Made by a program: the position numbers and the translations under genes. A stretch of 64,000 bases of DNA from Pseudoluteimonas sp047602125 (GTDB lineage: Bacteria > Pseudomonadota > Gammaproteobacteria > Xanthomonadales > Xanthomonadaceae), in NCBI GenBank assembly GCA_047602125.1, contig JASGIB010000001.1, positions 2,232,001 to 2,296,000 of the forward strand. The letters are read 5' to 3'. Under the pieces are notes generated by a model. That model saw nothing but the letters and a program-made list of their open reading frames with translations, was not told the origin of the DNA and did not search any database. This document shows, one piece after another, positions 8,591 through 17,440 of the stretch; position 1 is the first letter of the stretch; each line of letters starts with the position of its first letter.

Positions 8591-9597
8591 AACGCATCCA
8601 TCGCCATGCCGCGGGATTCAGCCTGATGGAGTTGATGGTGGCCTTGGTGCTGGGGTTGTTCGTGACCGGTGCTGCCATCGCCATCTTCAGCGCGAATCGC
8701 AAGACCTACGGCGCCACGGAGAGCCTCGGTCGCACACAGGAAGGCGTGCGTACCGCCTTCGAGCTGATGGGGCGCGACCTGCGCGCCGCCGGCAGCACGC
8801 CGTGCGGTAATTCACGGGGAACCGTCGCCAACGTGCTCAATGACGCCGGCAGCACGTGGTACAGCTGGAACAACGATCTCGCCGGCAGCAGTGCATCGAT
8901 GACGGGCATGCCCGCAAGCGGCGCCGGTTCTTACGCGAGTGGCGATGTGATCGAGATGCACTCCGGCAACGTGGGTGGCGTGGCGATCAATACCACCTCG
9001 GTCACTCCAGGTGCTTTTACGCTGACTACGGCCGACCACGATTTCCGCGCAGGCGATCTGGCCATGGTCTGCGACTTCGTGCGGGCCGGCATTTTCCAGA
9101 TCGGCAGCGCCATTGGCACGGCCATTACCTACACTACCGGGAGCACCCCTGCGCCAGGAAACGCAAGCCTCAATCTGGCAGGCTGCGATTCGGAATCCCC
9201 ATGCACCGGCGAACCATTGAGCAGTCTGCAGACGGGCGCGGTGCTCAGCCATCTCAGCAGCACCCGCTGGTACGTGGGCAACAATGGGAATGGCGGCACG
9301 TCCCTGTACCAGCAGACCGCGCGCGAGAGCACACCGGATACCCCGGACGAGATCGTTCCCAATGTCACCGCGATGCAGCTGAGTTACCTGATTAACACCA
9401 ATGCCAATTTCGTGTCCGACCGGCAGGTGACGCCGGATACCCAGTATCGCAATGCTGCTGCCGTGACCGCGGCCGATGCCTGGAACCGCGTGCTGGCGGT
9501 TCGGATCACGCTCACCTTCCAGGATCGTTCGGATCGCGGAGACACCGTTGTCCGGCAACTGGTGCAGACCGTCAACCTGCGGAACCACAGCGCATGA
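8587..9597 (+). CDS. pilW: Type IV pilus minor pilin PilW
   Basis: A 336-residue prepilin-like protein, the largest of the set as expected for PilW. The leader is cleaved before AGFSLMELMVALVLG; the hydrophobic helix continues to about residue 38. The body contains the EGVRTAFELMGRDLRAAG segment common in PilW proteins and ends in QLVQTVNLRN, a typical final strand. Start at 8587 overlaps the pilV stop; the stop at 9597 overlaps the pilX ATG at 9594. Role: minor pilin of the priming and tip complex. Confidence 0.87.
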   Translation: MKRIHRHAAGFSLMELMVALVLGLFVTGAAIAIFSANRKTYGATESLGRTQEGVRTAFELMGRDLRAAGSTPCGNSRGTVANVLNDAGSTWYSWNNDLAGSSASMTGMPASGAGSYASGDVIEMHSGNVGGVAINTTSVTPGAFTLTTADHDFRAGDLAMVCDFVRAGIFQIGSAIGTAITYTTGSTPAPGNASLNLAGCDSESPCTGEPLSSLQTGAVLSHLSSTRWYVGNNGNGGTSLYQQTARESTPDTPDEIVPNVTAMQLSYLINTNANFVSDRQVTPDTQYRNAAAVTAADAWNRVLAVRITLTFQDRSDRGDTVVRQLVQTVNLRNHSA

Positions 9598-10163
9598 ACA
9601 TGCAGCGCAATCCGAACCTCGTTCCGTCCCGTCAGCGGGGTATTTCTCTGGTGGTGGTACTGATCCTGCTGGTGGTCATGACGCTCATCGGCATCCTCAG
9701 CTTGCGTAGCGGCATCCTGCAGGAACGCATGGCGGGCGGCGCCTACGACCGTAGCCTCAGCTTCGAGGCGACCGAACAGGCCTTGCGCGTGGCCGAAAAG
9801 AGGATCAAGGACTATTCCGGCAATTTCACGGATTTGTTCCCGGGTACCGGCTGCACCAATTCCGGCGCCGGAGCCGGCCTGTGCGCACGCCCCACCGCTA
9901 ACCAGGCCGATCGCTGGGCAGGCATCTCCTGCACCGAAGGCGCCCCGTGGCAGCAAGTGACGGGCGTTTCCACGAATGCGCAGGTGCCGCGTTACATCAT
10001 CGAATTGATGGGGCCGGTGCCCCCGCCGTGGAACCCGGGTTGCGGCAAGAACCCGAACGACAAATGCCAGATGCTGGACACCTACCGCGTCACCGCCTGC
10101 AGTGGCGATCCGGCCAACGGCCGCGCCATGACCATCCTGCAAACCACTTTCATCAAGGGCTGA
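9594..10163 (+). CDS. pilX: Type IV pilus minor pilin PilX
   Basis: A 189-residue protein with a short basic leader followed by RGISLVVVLILLVVMT. As in many PilX proteins the mature Glu5 is absent (the residues after Gly are I-S-L-V-V). The helix is followed by RSGILQERMAGG, a segment conserved in PilX. PilX is thought to bridge the minor pilin complex to PilY1, which is encoded 25 nt downstream. Confidence 0.86.
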   Translation: MNMQRNPNLVPSRQRGISLVVVLILLVVMTLIGILSLRSGILQERMAGGAYDRSLSFEATEQALRVAEKRIKDYSGNFTDLFPGTGCTNSGAGAGLCARPTANQADRWAGISCTEGAPWQQVTGVSTNAQVPRYIIELMGPVPPPWNPGCGKNPNDKCQMLDTYRVTACSGDPANGRAMTILQTTFIKG

Positions 10164-10188
10164 CAACGCGTCGGCCAGGGGCATCCCA

Positions 10189-13100
10189 ATGCGTCACTCA
10201 TCGCGACTGACCCACGCACAACCCACGCGTTTCGCGCGCGCCGCGCGCAGCCGTGTGTTCGGTTTCTGGTGCGCGCTGCTCGCCACCCTGGCCTGCCAGC
10301 CGGCTCTGGCGGTGGATGGCGTGCCGTTCGACAACAAGCCATTGCAGTCCGGGGCATCGATCCCGCCCAACATCATGTTCATCCTCGACAACTCGGGTTC
10401 GATGGCCCTGGTATCGATGCCCTTCGATGTCCAGGATCCCGAATATACGGGCACCAGCACGGGTGCGGGACAAACGGGCCTGAAAGACAATCCGCATGAC
10501 CGCTCGTACCTGAACAACACGATCTATTACAACCCGAACCTCCAGTACAACCCATGGATGAATGCCGACGGCACGACCCGCATGACGGGAGGCACGGATC
10601 CCACCCAGGTCTATCTCGATTGGAATCTGGCGGATACGGGCCGCGGCACGCGCGATCTGCGCGACAACAGCGAGTCGATCTTCTACGTGCCGAAAACCGG
10701 CGTCACATCTTCGACCGATCCCAACGACTTCGTGAAGTATTGGGTTCGCAACAATGGCGGAACGGCGCAAGTCGTCACATCCTCAGCGAGTGTGCTCAAT
10801 ACATGGACCCAGACCATCTCGAAGGGTAATTGGGCGTACCAGACCATCACCGTCCCGACCGGTACTATCCAGTTGCTCATACAGATTTCCGGTAACAGCA
10901 ACGCGCGCGGCAATGCTGACCTATACGTGAGGCGAACGGCCAATCCGACCACTGGCAATTACGATTACGCTGATACCGGTAGCGGTAGCACAGAATCTGT
11001 CACGATCAATAATCCAACGACTGGAACATGGCGTATCGGTGTCTACAATTCCGATACTGGTGGATCTACCGCCCGAGACGTTGTCGGAAACATCCTGACG
11101 GTCACCGCGTATAGCGCGGTTCCCGGGACCCCGACGGGTCGTTCCCAGGACGACGAGTTGAAAAACATCGCGACCTGGTATTCGTACTACCGTACTCGCA
11201 TCAAAACAGCGAAAGGCGGCGCATCGGAAGCGTTTTCCACCATGACCCGCGATGCGCGTGTGGGCTATACGCCGATCAACGGCCGTTCCGCGAACCTTTC
11301 CGCGACAGGGACGGGGGCGATCATCCCTGTGAATACCAACGGCGGCTTGTTCGAAACCGCCAACAAGACCTCATGGTTCACCAGCGTGCAGAGTGAAATC
11401 GTGAAAGCCGGGTCCACGCCGCTGCGAACCACCCTGGATGCCGTAGGCCAGTACTACACCCGTTCCGACGCCAACGGCCCCTGGGGTCCGAGCACCGATA
11501 ACCAGTTGTCCTGCCGCCAGAGCTTTTCGATCCTGACGACCGACGGTTACTGGAACGATAGCAGTGCGGGAACCACCACGGGTGACCAGGACGGTGATGG
11601 ACACAGCGTGACCCTGGCCGATGTGGCCATGCGCTACTACAACACCGACTTGCGCACCTTGACCAACAATGTGCCGACGTCGACCAAGGACACCGCGAAC
11701 TGGCAGCACATGTCCACGTTCAGCGTCTCCATCGGCCTGAAGGGCAACATGACGGTCACCGATCCGCCGCCGGCTTTCGATTCGCCCTCATGGACGGATC
11801 CGATGGATGCGGAGGACGAAGATCGCATTGACGACCTTTGGCATGCCGCGGTGAACGGGCGGGGCGAATTCGTCGCCGCCAGCAACCCGACGGAATTCGC
11901 GTCCGCGTTGCAGTCTGCACTGGCTTCGATCCAGGAGCGGAATGCGTCTTCGACGAACGTGACGGCCACGTCTTCCTCTTTCTCGTCCGGCACGCAGATT
12001 TTCCTGTCGAAATACGTTACCGGACTGTGGACTGGCGAAATTTCCGCACAACCCGTCGTCGGCACGACGCCGGCCGCATGGACGACCAATACGACTGGAC
12101 AGATCCCGGCTTTCGGAAGCCGGAAGATCTATGCTTGGGGCGCCGCCAAGGGAACATTCACCTGGGACAACCTGACCACCACCCAGAAAGCAGCGTTGGG
12201 CGATGCCACCACGGGCCCGAAGGTACTGGATTACCTGCGTGGCGACCAGAGCGGGGAGGGCACCACCGCCGACAAGTTCCGCCAGCGTTCCCGCTTGCTG
12301 GGGGACATCATCGATTCCTCCCCGTTCTACGTTTCCGAGTCGACGCCGGCCATGATTTACGCGGGCGCCAATGACGGCATGTTGCATGGTTTCAACGCTA
12401 CCACCGGTGCGGAAGTGTTCGCCTACGTGCCCAAGGGCATCGACTACAGCAAGCTCAAGACGCTCAGCGACCAGACCTACAGCCATCAGTATTTCGTGGA
12501 TGGCCCCGTGGCGGTATCGACGCGGGCCGTGACCCCCGGCAAGAACATCCTGGTGGGAAGCCTGGGCCGTGGTGGCAAGACGATCTATGCCCTCAACGTC
12601 AGCAACCCGGGTAGTTTCGGCGGGACGAGCATCCTCTGGGAGAAGTCTTCCGCGGATTCGGGTTACTCGGCGCTGGGCAACATGGTTGGTGCGCCCGTGA
12701 TCGTCCAGCTCAACGCGAAGAAGGGCGATGGCAGCAACAAGGTGGGCGTCATCGTCGGCAACGGCTACAACAGCAGCACGGGCCATTCCGGCATCCTCAT
12801 CCTCGACATCGATGACGGTTCGATCATCAAGGCGTTCGACACCGGGATCGGCGGCACGGCGACGGAAGCCGATGGCAACGGCATGGCCGAACCGAGCGTG
12901 TGGGACGTGAACCGTTCCGGCACCGCCGACTACGTCTATGCCGGCGACCTGAAGGGCAATGTCTGGAAGTTCGACATCAGCAGCAGCGACACCAGCCAAT
13001 GGGGCAACAAGGTCAGTGGTAGTGCGCCCTTGTTCAGTACCGGTGGGCAACCGGTGACCGGTGGCATCTCGATCGGTATCGATCCGGCGACCTACAAGCG

Positions 13101-13719
13101 TTGGCTGTTCTTCGGCACGGGCCGGTACCTGACCACGGCCGACCCCGCGAATCGCACCCAGCAAACCTGGTACGCCGTCATCGACGCCGATGCCGTGGTG
13201 GCGGTGTCCGATTTGCAATCGAGGGTAATCACCGTCGACGGCTCCGGGAACCGCACATTCCCCGCGAACGGTGCCTTGGGTACGGACAAGATGGGTTGGT
13301 ATGTCAATCTCACGATACCTTCGGACACGGCCGAGGGCAGCGAACGCATCGTGACGAGGCCAGTGCTGGATGGGCGGCTCCTGGTGGTTTCCAGCGCCAT
13401 TCCCGGAAACACAGCGTGCAGTCCGGGCGGGCGCGGTTACGTGAATTACATCGATCCGTTCACCGGCACATCGCTGCCGAAACCATATGTCGATACCAAT
13501 GGCGATGGCTCGGTCAATACGGGCGATGCGAATGGGGACGGCGTGCCTGTCGGATCGGTCCCCATCGACGGGATGCCCAGTACCCCCGTGATCCTCTATG
13601 GAACCAATGGCGAAGCCCAGGTATGCGTGCAGGACAGCAACGGCGAATTGCAGTGTAACCGTGCGCAATTCCCGATCATCCCCGGCCGCATTTCGTGGCG
13701 CGAAATCATCAGGAACTGA
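10189..13719 (+). CDS. pilY1: Type IV pilus tip adhesin/biogenesis factor PilY1
   Basis: A 1,176-residue secreted protein with a long signal region to about residue 42 (ALA-V). A von Willebrand A-like domain begins at residue 60 with a MIDAS-like D67-N-S-G-S-M. The C-terminal half (about residues 600-1150) is the PilC/PilY1 beta-propeller, and an EF-hand-like acidic calcium loop starts at D1102; another acidic loop begins at D466. Unusually, residues 199-310 look like a bacterial pre-peptidase C-terminal (PPC) domain: LLIQISGNS, DLYVRRTANPTTGNYDY and TWRIGVYNS follow its strand pattern. The DNA there (about 10783-11118) is clearly more A/T-rich than its flanks, suggesting a later insertion. 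PilY1 sits at the pilus tip and supports adhesion, surface sensing and retraction control. Confidence 0.9.
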   Translation: MRHSSRLTHAQPTRFARAARSRVFGFWCALLATLACQPALAVDGVPFDNKPLQSGASIPPNIMFILDNSGSMALVSMPFDVQDPEYTGTSTGAGQTGLKDNPHDRSYLNNTIYYNPNLQYNPWMNADGTTRMTGGTDPTQVYLDWNLADTGRGTRDLRDNSESIFYVPKTGVTSSTDPNDFVKYWVRNNGGTAQVVTSSASVLNTWTQTISKGNWAYQTITVPTGTIQLLIQISGNSNARGNADLYVRRTANPTTGNYDYADTGSGSTESVTINNPTTGTWRIGVYNSDTGGSTARDVVGNILTVTAYSAVPGTPTGRSQDDELKNIATWYSYYRTRIKTAKGGASEAFSTMTRDARVGYTPINGRSANLSATGTGAIIPVNTNGGLFETANKTSWFTSVQSEIVKAGSTPLRTTLDAVGQYYTRSDANGPWGPSTDNQLSCRQSFSILTTDGYWNDSSAGTTTGDQDGDGHSVTLADVAMRYYNTDLRTLTNNVPTSTKDTANWQHMSTFSVSIGLKGNMTVTDPPPAFDSPSWTDPMDAEDEDRIDDLWHAAVNGRGEFVAASNPTEFASALQSALASIQERNASSTNVTATSSSFSSGTQIFLSKYVTGLWTGEISAQPVVGTTPAAWTTNTTGQIPAFGSRKIYAWGAAKGTFTWDNLTTTQKAALGDATTGPKVLDYLRGDQSGEGTTADKFRQRSRLLGDIIDSSPFYVSESTPAMIYAGANDGMLHGFNATTGAEVFAYVPKGIDYSKLKTLSDQTYSHQYFVDGPVAVSTRAVTPGKNILVGSLGRGGKTIYALNVSNPGSFGGTSILWEKSSADSGYSALGNMVGAPVIVQLNAKKGDGSNKVGVIVGNGYNSSTGHSGILILDIDDGSIIKAFDTGIGGTATEADGNGMAEPSVWDVNRSGTADYVYAGDLKGNVWKFDISSSDTSQWGNKVSGSAPLFSTGGQPVTGGISIGIDPATYKRWLFFGTGRYLTTADPANRTQQTWYAVIDADAVVAVSDLQSRVITVDGSGNRTFPANGALGTDKMGWYVNLTIPSDTAEGSERIVTRPVLDGRLLVVSSAIPGNTACSPGGRGYVNYIDPFTGTSLPKPYVDTNGDGSVNTGDANGDGVPVGSVPIDGMPSTPVILYGTNGEAQVCVQDSNGELQCNRAQFPIIPGRISWREIIRN

Positions 13720-13721
13720 CC

Positions 13722-14177
13722 ATGCGCAATCGTGCTGACGGATTCACGCTGCTGGAATTGATGATCGTGCTGGTCGTCATGGCCATCCTGGTCGCGAGCG
13801 CCGTGGCTGCCTACGACTTCGCCGTGGTGAAATCGCGGCGAAGCGCAGCAGCCAGCTGCCTGACGGAAGCGGCGCAGGCGATGGAACGACGCTATACGAC
13901 ATGCCTTGCTTACAATAGCGCCCCGAATGCGGCCATTCCGCCCGTTTGCGCAGCCAGCAATGCACCTCCGTCCTGCGGCAACGCCACACAGCTCAGCAGG
14001 TTCTATGCGGCCCCGTCGTTTTTTGCGGGCCCGGCGGCGAGAACTTATACCTTGCAGATCGTTCCGGTGGGACCGCAGCTCGCAAAGGATAAGAAGTGCG
14101 GCACGCTCAGAGTGGACCAGGCGGGAACCAAGTCCGTGACCGGCACCGCCTTAGCTAAGCCCAGCGAATGCTTCTGA
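13722..14177 (+). CDS. pilE: Type IV pilus minor pilin PilE
   Basis: A 151-residue prepilin with a very short leader (MRNRADG) before FTLLELMIVLVVMAIL, containing mature Glu5. The globular part carries several cysteines and the KSRRSAAASCLTEAAQAMERRY segment typical of PilE-type minor pilins. The start at 13722 lies just after the pilY1 stop; a longer reading beginning inside pilY1 is not needed. Last gene of the operon, ending in an intrinsic terminator. Confidence 0.87.
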   Translation: MRNRADGFTLLELMIVLVVMAILVASAVAAYDFAVVKSRRSAAASCLTEAAQAMERRYTTCLAYNSAPNAAIPPVCAASNAPPSCGNATQLSRFYAAPSFFAGPAARTYTLQIVPVGPQLAKDKKCGTLRVDQAGTKSVTGTALAKPSECF

Positions 14178-14195
14178 GCGCCTGCGAAACCAACG

Positions 14196-14223
14196 AAAAA
14201 CCCGCGCCGAGGCGCGGGTTTTT
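14196..14223. terminator. Bidirectional intrinsic terminator
   Basis: The stem CCCGCGC (14201-14207) pairs with GCGCGGG (14212-14218), flanked by five A on one side and five T on the other. It can end both the pilE transcript and the minus-strand tRNA-Asn transcript. Confidence 0.85.
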
Positions 14224-14236
14224 CGTTTGCGGAATC

Positions 14237-14313
14237 TGGCGCCCGAAGTTGGACTCGAACCAACGACCCCCTGATTAACAGTCAAGTGCTCTAACCGGCT
14301 GAGCTATTCGGGC
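14237..14313 (-). tRNA. tRNA-Asn (GTT)
   Basis: Read on the minus strand, a full cloverleaf: acceptor GCCCGAA/TTCGGGC, D arm, anticodon stem CTTGA/TCAGG with loop CTGTTAA (anticodon GTT), T arm GTTGG-TTCGAGT-CCAAC, discriminator G and an encoded CCA. Confidence 0.97.
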
Positions 14314-14359
14314 GGGGGCGACATTGTGCCGTCGGCCCGGAAGCCGCGCAAGTTCCGGC

Positions 14360-14905
14360 CTAGATCGGCTGCATGCAGGCCCGGGCCGCGTCCGTGCTGG
14401 GTTTGTCCTGGCGGAAGGCGCCACTGTTGGCCAGCACCAGCGTGGTCGCCTTCGCCGGCCCGCGCGAATCGCACAGGGTGAAGGTGACGTTGGAACCGGC
14501 CGCGGCACCGCCCTGCGGCTGGAACACGAGTCGCTTGCGCCCGGAGGTGCTGCGCAGGTGCACGCCATGCGCGAAGGCGGCCTGCCGTTGCAGCAGGGTT
14601 TCTCCCGGCCCGCGGCTGCGGTTGCCGTCCAGGTCCGCGAAGGCGATCCAGCCGCCGCTCCAGTCGATGGTTTCGACGCAGGCATCGCCGCCAGAGGTCG
14701 GGCAGAGGACGACCTCGGCGCCGGTGACGGTGGAGTGGGTCAGTGCCTTGCTGAAGGTTTCCACCATCGCCGACCGGGCCGAGCCGGCGTGCGCGGCGGA
14801 AATCGAGCCGGTGACGGTGGGAATCGCGATTCCCGCCAGCATGCCCGCTACGGCCAGGCTCAGGGTCGCTTCGATCAGGGTGAAACCGCGATGCAGCCGT
14901 TGCAT
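14360..14905 (-). CDS. Second FimT/GspH-type pseudopilin
   Basis: A 181-residue prepilin: leader MQRLHRG, then FTLIEATLSLAVAGMLAG with mature Glu5, and a GspH/FimT-like head including GGWIAFADLDGN, which parallels PGWIAFVDWNGD in the fimT at 7485. The ATG at 14905 is chosen because GGAGG lies 6 nt upstream and the prepilin leader then has normal length. It stands alone, separated from the main minor pilin operon by tRNA-Asn and on the opposite strand, so it looks like an ancient duplicate rather than an operon member. It may act in pilus assembly or, like some FimT proteins, in DNA uptake; the sequence does not decide. Confidence 0.82.
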   Translation of the reverse strand: MQRLHRGFTLIEATLSLAVAGMLAGIAIPTVTGSISAAHAGSARSAMVETFSKALTHSTVTGAEVVLCPTSGGDACVETIDWSGGWIAFADLDGNRSRGPGETLLQRQAAFAHGVHLRSTSGRKRLVFQPQGGAAAGSNVTFTLCDSRGPAKATTLVLANSGAFRQDKPSTDAARACMQPI

Positions 14906-15042
14906 GGAACGCCTCCGCCATTGGATGCATCCATGCTCGGGAAACCGCGCAGCCAGGCGCATCGGCGGGAATCGCGCGCCGGGATCGGAAAACACCGAAT
15001 CGGCGGGAAGGCTAGACTGATCGATTGCAGGAGCAGCCCCCG

Positions 15043-17082
15043 ATGCCCCAAGACGACCGCCCCGATCCGCAACGCGACCGTTTCGAACTCGTCGCCCCGT
15101 ACGCGCCCGCGGGCGACCAGCCGCAGGCGATCGAGCGGCTGGTGGAACGCTTCGACGCCGGGCTGGCGAAGCAGACCCTGCTCGGCGTGACCGGTTCGGG
15201 CAAGACCTACACCATCGCCAACGTGATCCAGCGGGTGCAGAAGCCGGTGATCGTGATGGCGCCGAACAAGACCCTCGCGGCGCAGTTGTACGGCGAATTC
15301 AAGGCCTTTTTCCCGCGCAACGCGGTCGAATACTTCGTCAGCTACTACGACTACTACCAGCCCGAGGCCTACGTGCCGTCCTCGGATACGTACATCGAGA
15401 AGGACAGTTCGCTGAACGAGCACATCGAGCAGATGCGGCTGTCGGCGACCAAGGCGCTGCTGTCGCGGCGCGATGCCCTGATCGTGGCCACCGTGTCAGC
15501 GATCTACGGCCTCGGCGATCCGGAGGACTACCTGTCGCTGCGCCTGATCCTCGCCCGCGGCGAGCGCATCGAGCAGCGCGCGCTGATCCGCCACCTCACC
15601 CAGCTGCAGTACACGCGCAACGACAGCGAACTGCGCCGCGGCACCTATCGCGTGCGCGGCGAGGTGATCGACGTGCACCCGGCCGAAAGTGAGGACGAGG
15701 CGCTGCGGATCGAACTTTTCGATGGCGAAATCGAGCAACTGAGCCTGTTCGATCCGCTCACCGGCGCGGTGTCGCGCAAGATCCCGCGCTACACGATCTA
15801 TCCGCGCACGCACTACGCCAGCACACGCGAGAGCGTGCTCAACGCGATCGAGACGATCAAGGTCGAGCTGAAGGAACGGCTGGAGCAGCTGTACGCGCAG
15901 AACAAGCTGGTCGAAGCACAACGATTGGCGCAACGCACGCAGTTCGACCTGGAGATGATGGCCGAGGTCGGCTACTGCAACGGCATCGAGAACTATTCGC
16001 GCCACCTCACGCGGCGCCAGCCGGGCGAACCGCCGCCGACGCTGTTCGATTACCTGCCGGCCGATTCGCTGCTGGTGGTGGACGAATCGCACGTCACCGT
16101 TCCGCAGATCGGCGCGATGTACAAGGGCGACCGTTCGCGCAAGGAGACGCTGGTCGAATTCGGCTTCCGCCTGCCCTCGGCGCTGGACAATCGCCCGCTG
16201 CGCTTCGAGGAATGGGAGGCGCGCGCGCCGCGCACGATCTTCGTGTCGGCGACGCCGGGCCCGTACGAATTGCGCGAAAGCGCCGGCGAGGTCACCGAAC
16301 TGGTGGTGCGCCCGACCGGCCTGGTCGATCCGCAGGTGGAAATCCGCCCGGTCGCGACCCAGGTCGACGACCTGTTGTCGGAAATCCACGAGCGCGTGGC
16401 GATGGGCGACCGCGTGCTGGTGACGACGCTGACCAAGCGCATGGCCGAGAACCTGACCGAATACCTCGGCGAGCACGGGGTGAAGGTGCGCTACCTGCAC
16501 TCGGACGTGGAAACGGTGGAGCGCGTCGAGATCATCCGCGACCTGCGTCTGGGCGTGTTCGACGTGCTGGTCGGCATCAACCTGTTGCGCGAGGGCCTCG
16601 ACATGCCGGAGGTGTCGCTGGTGGCGGTCCTCGACGCCGACAAGGAAGGCTTCTTGCGCTCGACCGGGTCGCTGATCCAGACCATCGGCCGCGCGGCGCG
16701 CAACCTGCGCGGCAAGGCCATCCTGTACGCGGATTCGATCACGCGCTCGATGCGGGCCGCCATCGACGAGACCGATCGTCGCCGCGCGAAGCAGGTCGAA
16801 TACAACGCTGAGCACGGCATTACCCCGCAATCGGTGCAGCGCGCGGTGCTGGACATCATGGAAGGCGCACGCGAGGCGCCGGAGGCGAAAGGCCGTGGCA
16901 AGGCGCGCCGAGTCGCGGAGCAGCGCGAGGATTACGCCGCGCTGGAACCGGCACAGGCCGCGGCCAGGATCAAGGGGCTGGAACAGCAGATGTACCAGCA
17001 CGCCCGCGACCTCGAGTTCGAGGAAGCCGCCCGGATCCGCGACCAGCTGCACCGCCTGCGCGAGGCCAGCCTCGGCGGTTGA
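15043..17082 (+). CDS. uvrB: Excinuclease ABC subunit B
   Basis: A 679-residue UvrB, the normal length. It is the helicase-like damage-verification subunit of nucleotide excision repair, loaded by UvrA and recruiting UvrC. Visible motifs: Walker A GVTGSGKT near residue 50, the beta-hairpin region with SYYDYYQPEAYVP, the VVDESHVT motif, helicase motifs V and VI (GINLLREGLDMPE and QTIGRAARN), and a C-terminal UVR coiled-coil (about residues 635-670) that contacts UvrC. The ATG at 15043 is preferred over an upstream TTG at 15025 because AGGAG lies 9 nt before it. No LexA-like box was recognised in the 137-nt gap from the divergent pseudopilin gene. Confidence 0.97.
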   Translation: MPQDDRPDPQRDRFELVAPYAPAGDQPQAIERLVERFDAGLAKQTLLGVTGSGKTYTIANVIQRVQKPVIVMAPNKTLAAQLYGEFKAFFPRNAVEYFVSYYDYYQPEAYVPSSDTYIEKDSSLNEHIEQMRLSATKALLSRRDALIVATVSAIYGLGDPEDYLSLRLILARGERIEQRALIRHLTQLQYTRNDSELRRGTYRVRGEVIDVHPAESEDEALRIELFDGEIEQLSLFDPLTGAVSRKIPRYTIYPRTHYASTRESVLNAIETIKVELKERLEQLYAQNKLVEAQRLAQRTQFDLEMMAEVGYCNGIENYSRHLTRRQPGEPPPTLFDYLPADSLLVVDESHVTVPQIGAMYKGDRSRKETLVEFGFRLPSALDNRPLRFEEWEARAPRTIFVSATPGPYELRESAGEVTELVVRPTGLVDPQVEIRPVATQVDDLLSEIHERVAMGDRVLVTTLTKRMAENLTEYLGEHGVKVRYLHSDVETVERVEIIRDLRLGVFDVLVGINLLREGLDMPEVSLVAVLDADKEGFLRSTGSLIQTIGRAARNLRGKAILYADSITRSMRAAIDETDRRRAKQVEYNAEHGITPQSVQRAVLDIMEGAREAPEAKGRGKARRVAEQREDYAALEPAQAAARIKGLEQQMYQHARDLEFEEAARIRDQLHRLREASLGG

Positions 17083-17143
17083 GCCGGCTGTGGCCCCGGG
17101 ACCGGGGCTTGGGCTACAATTCGCGCCCCCGCGAGGGGTTGCC

Positions 17144-17218
17144 GGGCGGTTAGCTCAGCGGTAGAGCACTACCTTGACATGGTAGGGGTCACAGGTTCGA
17201 ACCCTGTACCGCCCACCA
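17144..17218 (+). tRNA. tRNA-Val (GAC)
   Basis: Acceptor GGGCGGT/ACCGCCC, anticodon stem CTACC/GGTAG with loop TTGACAT (anticodon GAC), T arm ACAGG-TTCGAAC-CCTGT, encoded CCA. A TACAAT box at 17115-17120 is a likely -10. Confidence 0.97.
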
Positions 17219-17328
17219 CCGCAGGCACCGGTTTTCCGGCACCTTCGGTGGTAGATCTGGAATCTCTTCGCGAACACGTGTCATCGCCGTGTTCATCGCG
17301 CATCCGCGACGCCTTCACATCCATCGCC

Positions 17329-17355
17329 CGGCCGATCCGGAATCATCACGCCGCG
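17329..17355 (+). promoter_or_regulatory. Site A: candidate operator upstream of the propeller sensor
   Basis: These 27 nt match 23 of 27 positions of site B (21010-21036). The core is CGATCC, 6 nt, then ATCAC; the GTGA half-site seen at sites B and C is degenerate here. A TGTAAT -10-like box follows at 17371, so the site would overlap the -35 region of the sensor gene. Confidence 0.55.
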
Positions 17356-17440
17356 CTCCGGTCGGAGCCATGTAATAGGGTAAAGCCATGGCCGGCGATG
17401 GAAAGTGGACCTGCTGCTGCGTTCCGACAGTTCTCTCGCA

